From Streptomyces sp. CB02400 (GTDB lineage: Bacteria > Actinomycetota > Actinomycetes > Streptomycetales > Streptomycetaceae): a stretch of 64,000 nt of DNA. The stretch is taken from assembly GCF_001905725.1 (NCBI RefSeq), contig NZ_LIWB01000025.1, forward strand, positions 37,537-101,536, given 5' to 3'. This document shows positions 1 to 8,878 of this stretch, piece by piece (position 1 is the first letter of the stretch; each line of letters opens with the position of its first letter). A model generated the notes under the pieces. That model searched no databases. It had not been told where the DNA came from and saw nothing but the letters and a program-made list of their open reading frames with translations. The translations under genes and the position numbers were made by a program.

Positions 1-1
1 C

Positions 2-796
2 CCCGCGCGGGTGTTCGCTCCGGTGGGCCGGGATCCGCTGCTGCCCGCGGCGGGGCTGCGGGTGCTGGATCTCACGCGGGTGATCGCGGGGCCGGTCGCC
101 ACCCGTACGCTCGCGCTGCTGGGTGCGGACGTGTTGCGCGTGGACGCGCCGGGGCTGCCCGAAATCGTCGACCAGCACGCCGACACGGGGTTCGGGAAGC
201 GGTCTGCGCTGCTGGACCTTTCGGTCGGCCGGGAGGTGTTCGAGGAGCTGCTCGCGACGGCGGACGTGGTGGTGACGGGGTACCGGCCGGGGGCTCTGGA
301 TCGTTTCGGGCTGACACCTCGGGCGCTGGCGGAGCGGCGGCCGGGGGTGGTGGTGGCGCAGTTGTCGGCGTGGGGGGCGTACGGGCCGTGGGGGGATCGG
401 CGGGGGTTCGACAGTCTGGTGCAGGTGGCGACGGGGGTCGCGGCGGTCGAGGGTTCTTCGGCGGGGCGGCCGGGGGTGCTGCCGGCGCAGGCGCTCGACC
501 ATGGCACGGGGTACTTGTTGGCGGCGGGGGTGTTGCGGGCGCTCAGTGAGCAGGGGGAGGGGGGTGGGAGCAGGGTTGTGCGGGTGGCGTTGGCGCGGAC
601 GGCGGGGTGGCTGCTGGAGGGGCCCCGAAGCGGCGGGGCTTCCGCCGATGTGCCTGTGGCCCAGTGGCTCGCGGAGCGGGACAGCTCGCTGGGGAGGCTG
701 CGGTACGCCCTGTCGCCGGTGGTGTTCGAGGGTGGGCCGCGTGACTGGGCGCGGGCGCCGGGGTGTTGGGGAGCCGATTCGGCTCGGTGGGTCTGA
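2..796 (+). CDS. Family III (CaiB/BaiF) CoA-transferase, 5' part missing
   Basis: The reading frame is already open at the window edge, so the start lies outside; a GTG at 11 is in frame but has no ribosome binding site and is probably internal. About 264 residues are visible. The motif GLRVLDLTRVIAGPVATRT followed by LGADVLRVDAPG is the Rossmann-like core of formyl-CoA transferase/CaiB enzymes, which move CoA between carboxylic acids. The motif lies only about 17 residues into the visible part, and some Streptomyces homologues carry an extra degenerate N-terminal half, so much of the protein may be upstream. Substrate unknown. The 3' end is complete and is followed by a tandem repeat array. 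Confidence 0.8.
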   Translation, partial: PARVFAPVGRDPLLPAAGLRVLDLTRVIAGPVATRTLALLGADVLRVDAPGLPEIVDQHADTGFGKRSALLDLSVGREVFEELLATADVVVTGYRPGALDRFGLTPRALAERRPGVVVAQLSAWGAYGPWGDRRGFDSLVQVATGVAAVEGSSAGRPGVLPAQALDHGTGYLLAAGVLRALSEQGEGGGSRVVRVALARTAGWLLEGPRSGGASADVPVAQWLAERDSSLGRLRYALSPVVFEGGPRDWARAPGCWGADSARWV

Positions 797-830
797 GGGA
801 CCGCGCGGGGTTTCACTCGTCGGCGTCGGC

Positions 831-1022
831 AGGGTGCCGCTGCGCCCACCCGTGCCGCCCTAGCGGCACGACTGCCCACAGCTACGCCAACAGTCGCCAG
901 AGGGCGGGCGCCGCCCCAGCGGCACGACTGCCCACAGCTACGCCAACAGTCGCCAGAGGGCGGGCGCCGGCCCAGCGGCACGACTGCCCGCAACTGGGGC
1001 GGCACGACTGCCCGTAGCTGCG
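831..1022. repeat. Family A dispersed repeat, here a 56-bp tandem array
   Basis: A hairpin CGTGCCGC-CCTA-GCGGCACG (852-869) opens the element. From 862 a 56-bp unit starting AGCGGCACGACTGCCC is repeated at 918 with near-identity and a third, truncated copy starts at 974; a fourth short GGCACGACTGCCC lies at about 1000. Related single copies occur at 9701 and 12942. All sit directly after a gene end, so a role as terminator or RNA-stabilising element is plausible. The rest of the 797-1093 gap shows no gene. Confidence 0.75.
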
Positions 1023-1093
1023 GTGGGGCGCTTGCTGTGGTCGCGGGCTTGCCCGCTTCTGTGGGGCCTTGTGAAGATCCTGGGGTGAGTTTG

Positions 1094-2080
1094 ATGAGAA
1101 CCAGGGTTGGGGCGGACAGTGCGCGAAGGAGCGGGCGGGGGCGGGCCGTTGCCGTGCTCGTGTTGGTGGCGCTCGGGGCGGTGACACCGCTGCTCGGGCC
1201 CTCGGCCGCGTTGCGGGGGACCGGGGAGGCCGATGCGCCCGGTAGCGGGGGGATCGGCCTGTTGCGGGCGGTGTTGTTCGCGGCGTTGTCCATACCCGTC
1301 GGCGAGTTGTTCGTGCGGCGGCTGGCGCGTTCCGTACCCGGTGCTCTGCCCGCCGTGCCCCGCAGTTGGTCGACCGTGGCGAACTCCGTCGGTTTCGTGG
1401 CCGCCCTCGGACTGGCCTCCGTGGTGGCCACCGGCAACCTGGTGCCCGGCAGCCTCGCCGACATCGACGTCGGCGGTCTCTACGACTCCAGGGACGGCAA
1501 GCTCGCCCTCCTGGAGGTCAACGCCTTCCTCGCGGCGGCCCTGTGCGCGGCGTCCGGCCGTCCCGGCACCCAGGTGTGGCCGCTGGCCGCGGTGACGGTC
1601 GCGGAGGCGCTGCGCGCGCATCCGGCGACCGAGTACAGCCCGCTCATCGGCTCCGGGCTGACCCTGGTGCACCTGGTCTGCGCGTCGCTCTGGGTGGGCG
1701 GTCTGCTGCACGCGCTGCGCACCCTGCGGCTGTGGCAGGGAGCGGAGGCGGGCGCCGCGCTGCTGGGGCGCTACGCGCGCGTGGCGGCCGTTCTGCTCGT
1801 CGCCGTCACCGCGACGGGCGTGTGCAGTTCGCTGCGCCGGATGCCGCCGGAGACGATCGTGGAGCAGTTGACGGACACGGCGTACGGACGGGTCCTGCTC
1901 GCCAAGGTGATCCTGATGGCCGGGGTCGCCATCCTCGCCCTGTGGGCCCGGATCCGGCTGGCCCGCGCGCGGGATCCGCTGACCGCCTGCTCCCCCGCGC
2001 GGGCGGAGGTGTACGCGCTCGGCGTGGTGGTCGCGGTGTCGGGGCTGCTGACGGCGCTTCCGGTGCCGATCCGCTGGTGA
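1094..2080 (+). CDS. CopD-family integral membrane protein
   Basis: A 328-residue protein made almost wholly of hydrophobic helices. It resembles the CopD copper-resistance family: conserved segments are LTLVHLVCASLWVGGLLHAL (about residues 190-210) and LTDTAYGRVLLAKVILM (about 270-286), where CopD proteins have helix-borne His and Lys residues near the membrane face. I chose ATG 1094, preceded by TGGGGTGAG; a GTG at 1037 would add 19 residues overlapping the repeat region. The known family role is copper handling across the membrane; the partner CopC is not seen here. It stands alone, with about 100 bp before the next gene. Confidence 0.8.
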   Translation: MRTRVGADSARRSGRGRAVAVLVLVALGAVTPLLGPSAALRGTGEADAPGSGGIGLLRAVLFAALSIPVGELFVRRLARSVPGALPAVPRSWSTVANSVGFVAALGLASVVATGNLVPGSLADIDVGGLYDSRDGKLALLEVNAFLAAALCAASGRPGTQVWPLAAVTVAEALRAHPATEYSPLIGSGLTLVHLVCASLWVGGLLHALRTLRLWQGAEAGAALLGRYARVAAVLLVAVTATGVCSSLRRMPPETIVEQLTDTAYGRVLLAKVILMAGVAILALWARIRLARARDPLTACSPARAEVYALGVVVAVSGLLTALPVPIRW

Positions 2081-2187
2081 ACGGGGATTCGCGACCCGTA
2101 CGGACATTCCCGGCGTCCGAAGGTGCGGGCCGTGTGGAGGGGCCTGACGGGCAGCGGTGTCGGTCCCGGCCCGTATCCTCGTGAACC

Positions 2188-3171
2188 ATGCTCGATGACC
2201 TCACGACCGCAGCGTCCTCCCCCACCGTGTGGCCGGCCGCGTATCCGCAGGGATACGCGGTCGTCGACGTGGAGACCACGGGGCTGGCCCGGGACGACCG
2301 CATCATCTCCGCGGCCGTCTACCGGCTGGACGCGCGCGGCGAGGTCGAGGACCACTGGTACACGGTGGTCAATCCGGAGCGGGACCCGGGCCCGGTGTGG
2401 ATACACGGTCTGACGAGCGACGTGCTGGAGGGGGCGCCCCTCTTCCAGGACATCGCCGCGGAGTTCGCGGCCCGGCTGGAGGGCCGGGTGCTGGTCGCGC
2501 ACAACGCGGTCTTCGACTGGCAGATGATCGCCCGGGAGTACGCCCGCGCGCGGAGCGAGGCACCGGTGAAGCAGCGGCTGTGCACCATCGTCCTCTCCAA
2601 GGAGCTGAAGCTTCCGCTGCCCAACCACAAGCTGGAGTCGCTCGCCGCGCACTTCGGTGTCGTACAGCGGCGGGCGCATCACGCGCTGGACGACGCGCGG
2701 GTGCTGGCGGAGGCGTTCCGGCCCAGTCTGCGGGCCGCGGCGGCGGGCGGCGTACGGCTGCCGCTGCACGAGTGCCTGCCGCTGACCGAGTGGACGGACC
2801 GTCCCCGCACCGGACAGCAGGCGGGCCCCGGCGGCTACCGGCCGACCAGTTGGCGCCCGTCCCGCAAGCGGCCCGCGTGCCCGTACCCCAATCCGGGGCG
2901 GTACGAGCCGGGCGGGCGGCTCAAGCAGGGCATGCGGGTGGCGTTCTCCGGGGACACCTCGGTCGAGCGGGACCTGCTGGAGGACCGCGCGACGGAGGCG
3001 GGCCTGCATGTCGCCGGCAGCCTGTCCCGGCTCACCAGCCTCCTCGTCACCAACGATCCGGACTCGGGCACGTCCAAGGTGGTCAAGGCCCGGCAGTACG
3101 GCACCCCGGTCGTCGACGAGGCCGCGTTCGGCCAGCTCCTCGGGGACGTCGAAGCCGCGCCGGAAGGCTGA
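2188..3171 (+). CDS. DEDDh 3'-5' exonuclease with C-terminal BRCT domain
   Basis: Residues about 20-180 carry the three motifs of DnaQ-like exonucleases: VVDVETTGL (Exo I, Asp and Glu), HNAVFDW (Exo II, Asp) and HHALDDA (Exo III, His and Asp). These residues bind the two metal ions that hydrolyse the 3' terminal nucleotide. Residues about 245-325 (GMRVAFSGDTSVERDLLEDR and TSKVVKARQYGTPVVDEAAF) look like a BRCT domain, usual in actinobacterial epsilon-like exonucleases. At 327 residues it has the usual length. It is probably a stand-alone repair or proofreading nuclease rather than the core polymerase III epsilon subunit. Confidence 0.87.
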   Translation: MLDDLTTAASSPTVWPAAYPQGYAVVDVETTGLARDDRIISAAVYRLDARGEVEDHWYTVVNPERDPGPVWIHGLTSDVLEGAPLFQDIAAEFAARLEGRVLVAHNAVFDWQMIAREYARARSEAPVKQRLCTIVLSKELKLPLPNHKLESLAAHFGVVQRRAHHALDDARVLAEAFRPSLRAAAAGGVRLPLHECLPLTEWTDRPRTGQQAGPGGYRPTSWRPSRKRPACPYPNPGRYEPGGRLKQGMRVAFSGDTSVERDLLEDRATEAGLHVAGSLSRLTSLLVTNDPDSGTSKVVKARQYGTPVVDEAAFGQLLGDVEAAPEG

Positions 3172-3268
3172 CCGGGGCGCCGGGCACGACCGTACGGACG
3201 GGTGATTGGCGGGCGACTCGCCCGGCGCCCGCTCGCCCGCGCCGGGCCGACGGCCCACCCTGTGGCCC

Positions 3269-3502
3269 ATGGCGACATGCGAAGTCTGCGGCAACAGCTA
3301 CGGAATGACCTTCGAGGTGCACGCGCAGGGCGCGGTGCACGTCTTCGACTGCTTCTCCTGTGCGATCCACCGCATGGCCCCGATCTGCGAGCACTGCAGG
3401 GTGCAGATCATCGGCCAGGGCGTCGAGGCCGACGGTCACTGGTTCTGCGGCGCCCACTGCGCCCGCGCGGAGGGAAAGGCGGGGATCGTCGACAAGGTGT
3501 GA
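3269..3502 (+). CDS. Small Cys-rich zinc-ribbon-like protein
   Basis: A 77-residue protein starting MATCEVCGNSYGM. It has CxxC at residues 4-7, then CFSC, a CEHC and a final CGAHC, eight cysteines in four pairs, which suggests two structural zinc sites. No enzymatic motif is visible. ATG 3269 was chosen because it places the first CxxC right at the N terminus; a further in-frame start at 3206 adds only Pro/Arg-rich sequence. Proteins of this type are common and uncharacterised in Streptomyces. A DNA- or protein-binding role is a guess. Confidence 0.7.
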   Translation: MATCEVCGNSYGMTFEVHAQGAVHVFDCFSCAIHRMAPICEHCRVQIIGQGVEADGHWFCGAHCARAEGKAGIVDKV

Positions 3503-3551
3503 GGACGTACCCGCCTCAATGCACCCCGCGACCGAGTTGTACGGTCGTGGG

Positions 3552-4346
3552 GTGTACCGCTTCTTGTTGTCCCGCCAATGGGTGATCATCACGCTGGTCG
3601 CCCTGCTCCTCATCCCCACGATGATCTGGCTGGGCTTCTGGCAGATGGACCGCTACGGGGAGCGCGACGCCCGGAACCGGCTGGTCGCCGACGCGCTGGC
3701 CGCCGATCCGGTGCCGGTGGAGCGGCTCGCCGCGCCGGGGGACGCCGTGACGCGCGCCGAGCGGTACCGCACCGTGACCGCCAAGGGGCGCTTCGACACC
3801 GATGACGAGGTCGTCGTCCGCCGCCGTACCAACGCCGACGACCGGGTCGGCTTCCACGTCCTGACCCCCTTCGTCCTCGACGACGGCAAGGTCCTGCTGG
3901 TCAACCGGGGCTGGATCCCCGCGGAGGCGGGCCAGACCGCGTTCCCCGAGGTTCCCGCGCCGCCGCGCGGCGAGGTCACGATCAAGGGCCGGCTGATGCC
4001 CGACGAGACGACCGAGGCGAGCGGCATCAAGGACCTCGAGGGGCTGCCGGACCGGCAGATCATGCTGATCAACAGCGAGCAGGAGGCGGAGCGCCTCGGT
4101 GCCCAGGTGCTCGGCGGCTATGTGGCGCAGACGGCGCCCGAACCGAAGGACGGCACCCCGGAGCGGCTCGGGGACCCCGGCAAGGAGAACTCCGCGCTGA
4201 ACTACGCGTACGCCGTCCAGTGGTGGCTGTTCGCGGCGGCCGTGCCGGTCGGCTGGTTCGTGCTGGCCCGCCGCGAGGCCCGGGAGCGGTCCCGCGCGGC
4301 GGCCGGGGCGGCGGACGCCGAGGAGACGGAACCGGCGGCGGTGTAG
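3552..4346 (+). CDS. SURF1 family protein, cytochrome oxidase assembly
   Basis: A 264-residue membrane protein with one helix near the N terminus (about residues 8-27) and one near the C terminus (ALNYAYAVQWWLFAAAVPVG), the standard SURF1 topology, with a large extracytoplasmic domain between. Family hallmarks are GFWQMDRYGERDARN just after the first helix, VLLVNRGWIP in the middle, and NYAYAVQWW at the end. SURF1 helps insert haem a into subunit I of cytochrome c oxidase. I take GTG 3552 as start (VYRFLLSRQW, as in homologues); ATG 3519 would add 11 residues. Confidence 0.88.
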   Translation: MYRFLLSRQWVIITLVALLLIPTMIWLGFWQMDRYGERDARNRLVADALAADPVPVERLAAPGDAVTRAERYRTVTAKGRFDTDDEVVVRRRTNADDRVGFHVLTPFVLDDGKVLLVNRGWIPAEAGQTAFPEVPAPPRGEVTIKGRLMPDETTEASGIKDLEGLPDRQIMLINSEQEAERLGAQVLGGYVAQTAPEPKDGTPERLGDPGKENSALNYAYAVQWWLFAAAVPVGWFVLARREARERSRAAAGAADAEETEPAAV

Positions 4347-4355
4347 CGGGCCCCA

Positions 4356-4381
4356 CCGGGGACACGCGCCGGGGACACGCG
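4356..4381. repeat. Perfect 13-bp tandem duplication
   Basis: CCGGGGACACGCG occurs twice in direct succession just after the SURF1 stop codon. The remainder of the gap up to 4526 shows nothing I can identify beyond a GAGGACGGTG ribosome binding site before the next gene. Confidence 0.8.
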
Positions 4382-4526
4382 CCGTAGCCGGGAATGACCG
4401 GTCCGTGCTGTGACCTGCGCTCCTCTCCCGGTTCGGGGCGCTCTGTGCGAGAGTGACGCGGCGCACCGGACGGGCCGTGCGCGCGGCTCTCCCCGAGGGC
4501 ACCCAGCACACCGAGGACGGTGATGC

Positions 4527-6089
4527 ATGGCCGATGGCGCCATGACCGCGACGTTCCTCGCCGTGATCGGCGGGGCGTCGCTGCTCGCCGTCACCGCGCG
4601 GCGGCTGCGGCCGAGCGAGCGGCTGCCCTCGCTGGAGGGCTGGGCGCTGGCCGACCGGAGCCTCGGCGCCGGCTGGACCTGGCTGCTGCTCGGCGGGACG
4701 GTCTACACGGCGTACACCTTCACCGCCGTACCGGGTCTGGCGTACGGCAACGGGGCGCCCGCCTTCTTCGCGGTGCCGTACACGGTGATCGTCTGCCCGC
4801 TCGCGTTCGTGCTGCTGAGCCGGTTGTGGAGCGTGGCCCGGCGGCACGGCTACATCACCGCCGCCGACTTCGTGCGCGGCCGGTACGGGTCGCCGCCGCT
4901 GGCCCTGGTGGTCGCGCTGACCGGGATCCTGGCGACGATGCCGTATCTGGCGCTGCAGCTCCTCGGCATCCGCGCGGTGCTCACCGCGGGCGGGCTGTAT
5001 CCGCACGGGGCGACCGGGGACCTGGTGATGGTGGCGGTGTTCGCGGGTCTCGCGGTGGCCACCTACCGGCACGGGCTGCGGGCGCCCACGGTGATCTCGG
5101 CGCTGAAGGCGGTGGCGGTGTTCGTCTCGCTCACCGCCGTCTGCTGGCTGGTGCTGCGGCGCTTCGGCGGGCCCGGCGCGGTCTTCGACGGGGCGGCGCG
5201 CGCCCTCGGCGGCACGGACACGGCCCACTCCCCGCTGCTGCTGACGCCGGGGCAGCAGCCCGCGTACGCCACGCTCGCGCTCGGCTCCGCGCTGGCCCTG
5301 CTGATGTACCCGCACGTGCTCACCGCCGGGTTCGCCGCCGACGGGACGCGCACCCTGCGCAAGGTGTCGGCGGGGCTGCCCGCCTGGACGGCGCTGCTGG
5401 CGCTCTTCGGGTTCCTCGGCATCGCGGCCCTGGCGGCCGGGGTGCGGGCCCCCGAGGGCAGCGCCGAGGCGGCGGTGCCGATGCTGGTCGACCGGCTGAT
5501 GCCGGGCCCGCTGGCCGGGCTGGTGTTCGGTTCGATCGTGGTGGGCGCGCTGGTGCCGGCGGCGGTGATGTCGATCGCCGCGGCGACGAGCTTCGTACGG
5601 AACGTGTACGTCGAGTACGTCCATCCGACGGCCACGCCGAAACGGCAGGTGCGGGTCGCCAAGGCGGTGTCGCTGACCGCGAAGCTCGGGGCGGTGGCGT
5701 TCGTGTTCGGGCTGCGCGACCAGGACGCCATCAACCTCCAGCTGCTCGGCGGGGTGTGGATCCTGCAGATCTTCCCGGCGGTGGCGGTCGGCCTGTACAC
5801 GCGGTGGCTGCATCCGCGGGCGCTGCTCGCCGGGTGGGCCGTGGGCATGGTCGCCGGGACGTATCTGGTGGTGCGCGAGGGGTTCTCCTCGATCGTGCCG
5901 CTCGGCCCCGGTAACGGACCGCTGGAGATCTACGCCGGGGTCGCCGCCCTGCTGCTCAACCTGACCGTCGCGGTGGCCGGTACCGCCGCCCTCGCCCGCC
6001 TCGGCGTCCCGCGCGGCGCCGACGCCACCGACCTGCCGTCCCGCCTGATGGCCGGGCGACGTCCACAGACGGGAGCGGACAACCCGTGA
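4527..6089 (+). CDS. Sodium:solute symporter (SSS family)
   Basis: A 520-residue protein with about 13 predicted membrane segments. It starts MADGAMTATFLAVIGG after GAGGACGGTG. The SSS fold is visible from the sequence order: the first helices, then WTWLLLGGTVYTAYTFTAVPG where the substrate/sodium region of the family lies, and VVGALVPAAVMSIAAATSF with the Ser-rich sodium-2 site, followed by RNVYVEYV. SSS transporters couple sodium entry to uptake of solutes such as proline, monocarboxylates or sugars; the substrate cannot be read from the sequence. The last codons overlap the next gene (GTGA), so it is probably co-transcribed with the sigma factor. Confidence 0.85.
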   Translation: MADGAMTATFLAVIGGASLLAVTARRLRPSERLPSLEGWALADRSLGAGWTWLLLGGTVYTAYTFTAVPGLAYGNGAPAFFAVPYTVIVCPLAFVLLSRLWSVARRHGYITAADFVRGRYGSPPLALVVALTGILATMPYLALQLLGIRAVLTAGGLYPHGATGDLVMVAVFAGLAVATYRHGLRAPTVISALKAVAVFVSLTAVCWLVLRRFGGPGAVFDGAARALGGTDTAHSPLLLTPGQQPAYATLALGSALALLMYPHVLTAGFAADGTRTLRKVSAGLPAWTALLALFGFLGIAALAAGVRAPEGSAEAAVPMLVDRLMPGPLAGLVFGSIVVGALVPAAVMSIAAATSFVRNVYVEYVHPTATPKRQVRVAKAVSLTAKLGAVAFVFGLRDQDAINLQLLGGVWILQIFPAVAVGLYTRWLHPRALLAGWAVGMVAGTYLVVREGFSSIVPLGPGNGPLEIYAGVAALLLNLTVAVAGTAALARLGVPRGADATDLPSRLMAGRRPQTGADNP

Positions 6090-6697
6090 GACGCAGACAG
6101 CACCCCCAGGTCACCCTGCCACCGGCCCCGGCGTCGGTCCCGGCGCCCGCGGCGGTGCCGCCCGGACCGCTCGGGCCCGCCGTCACCGGCCCGGACGACG
6201 TGGAACGGGAGGCCGGTGTCGCCCGCCTCTTCGAGCTGCACTACTCCTCGATGCTGCGGCTCGCCGTGCTGCTCGGCGCGGACGACCCGGAGAACGTGGT
6301 GGCCGAGGCCTACTACCAGATCTACCGCAAGTGGCGGCGGCTGAAGGACATGACCGCGGCGGAGGCGTACCTGCGCTCCACCGTCTGCGATCTGACCCGG
6401 ACGCGGACGGGCCACCTCCAGGTCGCCCGCCGGCACGAGGAGCGTCCTGCGGCCCCGGCGGACGAGACCGTGGCCTCCGCCGAGAACACCGCGCTGCTCC
6501 GCGACGACCAGCGGGTGCTGATCGACGCGCTCCAGCACCTTCCGGCCCGGCAGCGCGAGGCGCTGGTGCTGCGCCACTGGCTCGGACTGAAGGAGAGCGA
6601 GATAGCCGACGCGATGGGCATCTCCCGTGGTTCCGTCAAGACGCACACCTCGCGCGGCATCTCCGCGCTGACCCAGGCGATGGAGGCCCGGCGATGA
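6086..6697 (+). CDS. ECF-like sigma-70 family sigma factor
   Basis: A 203-residue protein. Region 2 is seen as FELHYSSMLRLAVLLGADDP to YYQIYRKWRRL (about residues 50-90), and region 4 as LPARQREALVLRHWLGLKE followed by the HTH ISRGSVKTHTSRGISAL (about 155-200). There is no region 3, as in ECF sigma factors. The first 40 residues are Pro/Ala-rich and probably disordered. GTG start overlaps the symporter stop by four bases and its own TGA overlaps the ATG of a single-pass membrane protein. Together these suggest a three-gene unit in which the membrane protein could be the regulator. Confidence 0.85.
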   Translation: MRRRQHPQVTLPPAPASVPAPAAVPPGPLGPAVTGPDDVEREAGVARLFELHYSSMLRLAVLLGADDPENVVAEAYYQIYRKWRRLKDMTAAEAYLRSTVCDLTRTRTGHLQVARRHEERPAAPADETVASAENTALLRDDQRVLIDALQHLPARQREALVLRHWLGLKESEIADAMGISRGSVKTHTSRGISALTQAMEARR

Positions 6698-7059
6698 CGC
6701 ATCGAGATGCGACTCCGTCGCGTGGCACCGGCCCGGACCGCACCGACCACCTCCGGGCCGGGCCGCCACGCCCGCCGGACGCGGAGCGCACCGAACGGGA
6801 ACTGCGCGACGCCCTCCAGGCCCTGGCCGGCGGGGTGCTGCCCGACCCCGACGCCTACCGCACCGCGCGCGGCGAGTGGCTGCGCCGCGAACGCCGGCGG
6901 CGGCTCGTCCTCGCCGTGCTCGTCGCCGTCGTCTTCGCGCTGGCCACACTGATCGGCCTGTGGGTGCTCAACCAGGCCCCCTCGGACCCCGGTGTCATCT
7001 TCTCCGGCGACGGCGCGGCGGTGGCCGACGGTCCGTCACTCCCCCGGCTCCGCCCCTGA
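6694..7059 (+). CDS. Single-pass membrane protein, possible regulator of the sigma factor
   Basis: A 121-residue protein. Residues 1-65 are hydrophilic and rich in Arg, Asp and Pro. RRRRLVLAVLVAVVFALATL starts one transmembrane helix at about residues 67-92, with a short outer tail. There is no zinc-binding HxxxCxxC motif of classical ZAS anti-sigma factors. The ATGA overlap with the sigma factor gene is the main reason to link them; an anti-sigma or adaptor role is inference. I do not recognise a defined family. Confidence 0.65.
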   Translation: MTHRDATPSRGTGPDRTDHLRAGPPRPPDAERTERELRDALQALAGGVLPDPDAYRTARGEWLRRERRRRLVLAVLVAVVFALATLIGLWVLNQAPSDPGVIFSGDGAAVADGPSLPRLRP

Positions 7060-7071
7060 TTGCCGCCCCCG

Positions 7072-8874
7072 ATGGCCGGGAACCCGCACCCCGTGCACCG
7101 TATCGAGGACTACGCGCTCATCGGCGACGAACAGACCGCTGCCCTGGTGGGCGCGGACGGCTCGGTCGACTGGCTCTGTCTGCCCCGCTTCGACTCGGCG
7201 GCCTGCTTCGCGCGGCTGCTCGGGGACGAGAGCAACGGGCACTGGCGCATCGCCCCCGCCGGTGCGGACCGGTGCGCCCGCCGCTCCTACCGCGAGGACA
7301 CACTCGTCCTGGACACCGAGTGGGAGACCCCCGAGGGAGCGGTGCTGGTCACCGACCTGATGCCGCAACGCCACCGCGCGCCGGACCTGGTGCGGATCGT
7401 GCAGGGCGTACGGGGTGAGGTGACCGTGCGCAGCACGCTGCGGCTGCGCTTCGACTACGGCTCGGTCGTGCCGTGGGTGCGCCGGGCGGACGGCCACCGG
7501 GTGGCGGTGGCCGGGCCGGACTCGGCGTGGCTGCGCAGCGTCCCGGACGTGGACACCTGGGGCGAGGACCGGAGCACCGTCTCCGAGTTCACGGTGCGGG
7601 AGGGCGAGCGGGTCGCGTTCGTGCTCACCTGGCACCCCTCCCACGAGCCGCGGCCCCCGCTGGTCGACCCGTACTCCTCGCTGCGGCACAGCGTGAAGGA
7701 CTGGCGCGCCTGGGCGGCGCAGTGCCGTTACGACGGCCCGCACCGGGACGCGGTCGTCCGCTCGCTGATCACCCTCAAGGCACTCACCTACCGTCCCACC
7801 GGCGGTATCGTCGCCGCGCCCACCACCTCGCTGCCGGAGGAGCCGGGCGGGGTGCGCAACTGGGACTACCGCTTCTGCTGGCTGCGCGACTCCACGCTGA
7901 CCCTGAAGGCGCTGCTGGCCGCCGGGTACCAGGAGGAGGCGGAGGCCTGGCGCAACTGGCTGCTCCGCGCGGTCGCGGGCGATCCGGCGGACCTTCAGAT
8001 CATGTACGGGCTCGCGGGCGAGCGGCGGCTGCCGGAGTTCGAACTGCCGTGGCTGCCCGGCTTCGGCGGCGCCACGCCGGTACGGGTCGGCAACGACGCG
8101 GTGAACCAGCTCCAGCTCGACGTGTACGGAGAGGTCGTGGACTCCCTGGCGCTGGCCCGGCGTTCGGGACTGTCCGCGCAGCCGGACGTGTGGGCGATGC
8201 AGACGGTGCTGTTGAAGTTCCTGCGCACGGCCTGGCGGCAGCCGGACGAGGGGCTGTGGGAGGTGCGGAGCGGTCGGCGCCACTTCGTGCACTCCAAGGT
8301 GATGGTGTGGGTGGCCGCCGACCGCGCGGTGCGCGCCCTGGAGGAGTTCCCGGATCTCGAGGGTGACCTGGACGGCTGGCGGGAGCTGCGCGACGAGGTG
8401 CACCGGGAGGTGTGCGAGAAGGGATACGACCCCGCGCGGAACACGTTCACGCAGTCGTACGGCTCGCGCGAACTCGACGCCGCGCTGCTGCTGATCCCCC
8501 GGGTGGGTTTCCTGCCGCCCGACGACCCCCGGGTGCTCGGCACCATCGACGCGGTCCGCGCGGAGCTGGGGCAGGACGGGTTCGTACGCCGCTACACGCC
8601 GGACGCGACGGCTGTCGACGGGCTGCCCGGCGGGGAGGGCACGTTCCTGGTCTGTTCGTTCTGGCTCGCGGACGCCCTGCACATGACCGGCAGGACGAAG
8701 GAGGCGCGCGCGCTGTTCGAGCGGCTGATGGGGCTCGCCAACGACGTGGGTCTGCTGGCGGAGGAGTACGACCCGGTGGGCGGGCGGCTACTGGGCAACT
8801 TCCCGCAGGCGTTCAGCCACATCGGCCTGGTGAACACCGCTCTCGCCCTGTTCGGGGACGAGGGGGCAGGATAG
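7072..8874 (+). CDS. Glycoside hydrolase family 15 protein (glucoamylase/trehalase type)
   Basis: A 600-residue protein without signal peptide, so cytoplasmic. The N terminus HRIEDYALIGDEQTAALVG and GSVDWLCLPRFDS are typical of the trehalase/glucoamylase GH15 subgroup. The catalytic alpha6/alpha6 barrel shows RNWDYRFCWLRDSTLTL for substrate binding, GLWEVRSG (likely general acid Glu) and LLAEEYDP followed by GNFPQAFSHIG (likely general base Glu). Known members hydrolyse alpha-glucosidic bonds, in actinobacteria often trehalose. I chose ATG 7072; a TTG at 7060 would add four residues. It follows the membrane protein by 12 bases, so it may be the last gene of the sigma factor operon. Confidence 0.87.
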   Translation: MAGNPHPVHRIEDYALIGDEQTAALVGADGSVDWLCLPRFDSAACFARLLGDESNGHWRIAPAGADRCARRSYREDTLVLDTEWETPEGAVLVTDLMPQRHRAPDLVRIVQGVRGEVTVRSTLRLRFDYGSVVPWVRRADGHRVAVAGPDSAWLRSVPDVDTWGEDRSTVSEFTVREGERVAFVLTWHPSHEPRPPLVDPYSSLRHSVKDWRAWAAQCRYDGPHRDAVVRSLITLKALTYRPTGGIVAAPTTSLPEEPGGVRNWDYRFCWLRDSTLTLKALLAAGYQEEAEAWRNWLLRAVAGDPADLQIMYGLAGERRLPEFELPWLPGFGGATPVRVGNDAVNQLQLDVYGEVVDSLALARRSGLSAQPDVWAMQTVLLKFLRTAWRQPDEGLWEVRSGRRHFVHSKVMVWVAADRAVRALEEFPDLEGDLDGWRELRDEVHREVCEKGYDPARNTFTQSYGSRELDAALLLIPRVGFLPPDDPRVLGTIDAVRAELGQDGFVRRYTPDATAVDGLPGGEGTFLVCSFWLADALHMTGRTKEARALFERLMGLANDVGLLAEEYDPVGGRLLGNFPQAFSHIGLVNTALALFGDEGAG

Positions 8875-8878
8875 GGCC

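Noticed and set aside
862..1010. Tandem repeats taken as a CRISPR array
   Set aside because: The repeat period contains no variable spacers; the 56-bp units are nearly identical throughout and no cas genes are near.
3516..5813. 765-codon minus-strand frame over SURF1 and the symporter
   Set aside because: Shadow frame of two recognised genes, no recognisable domain.
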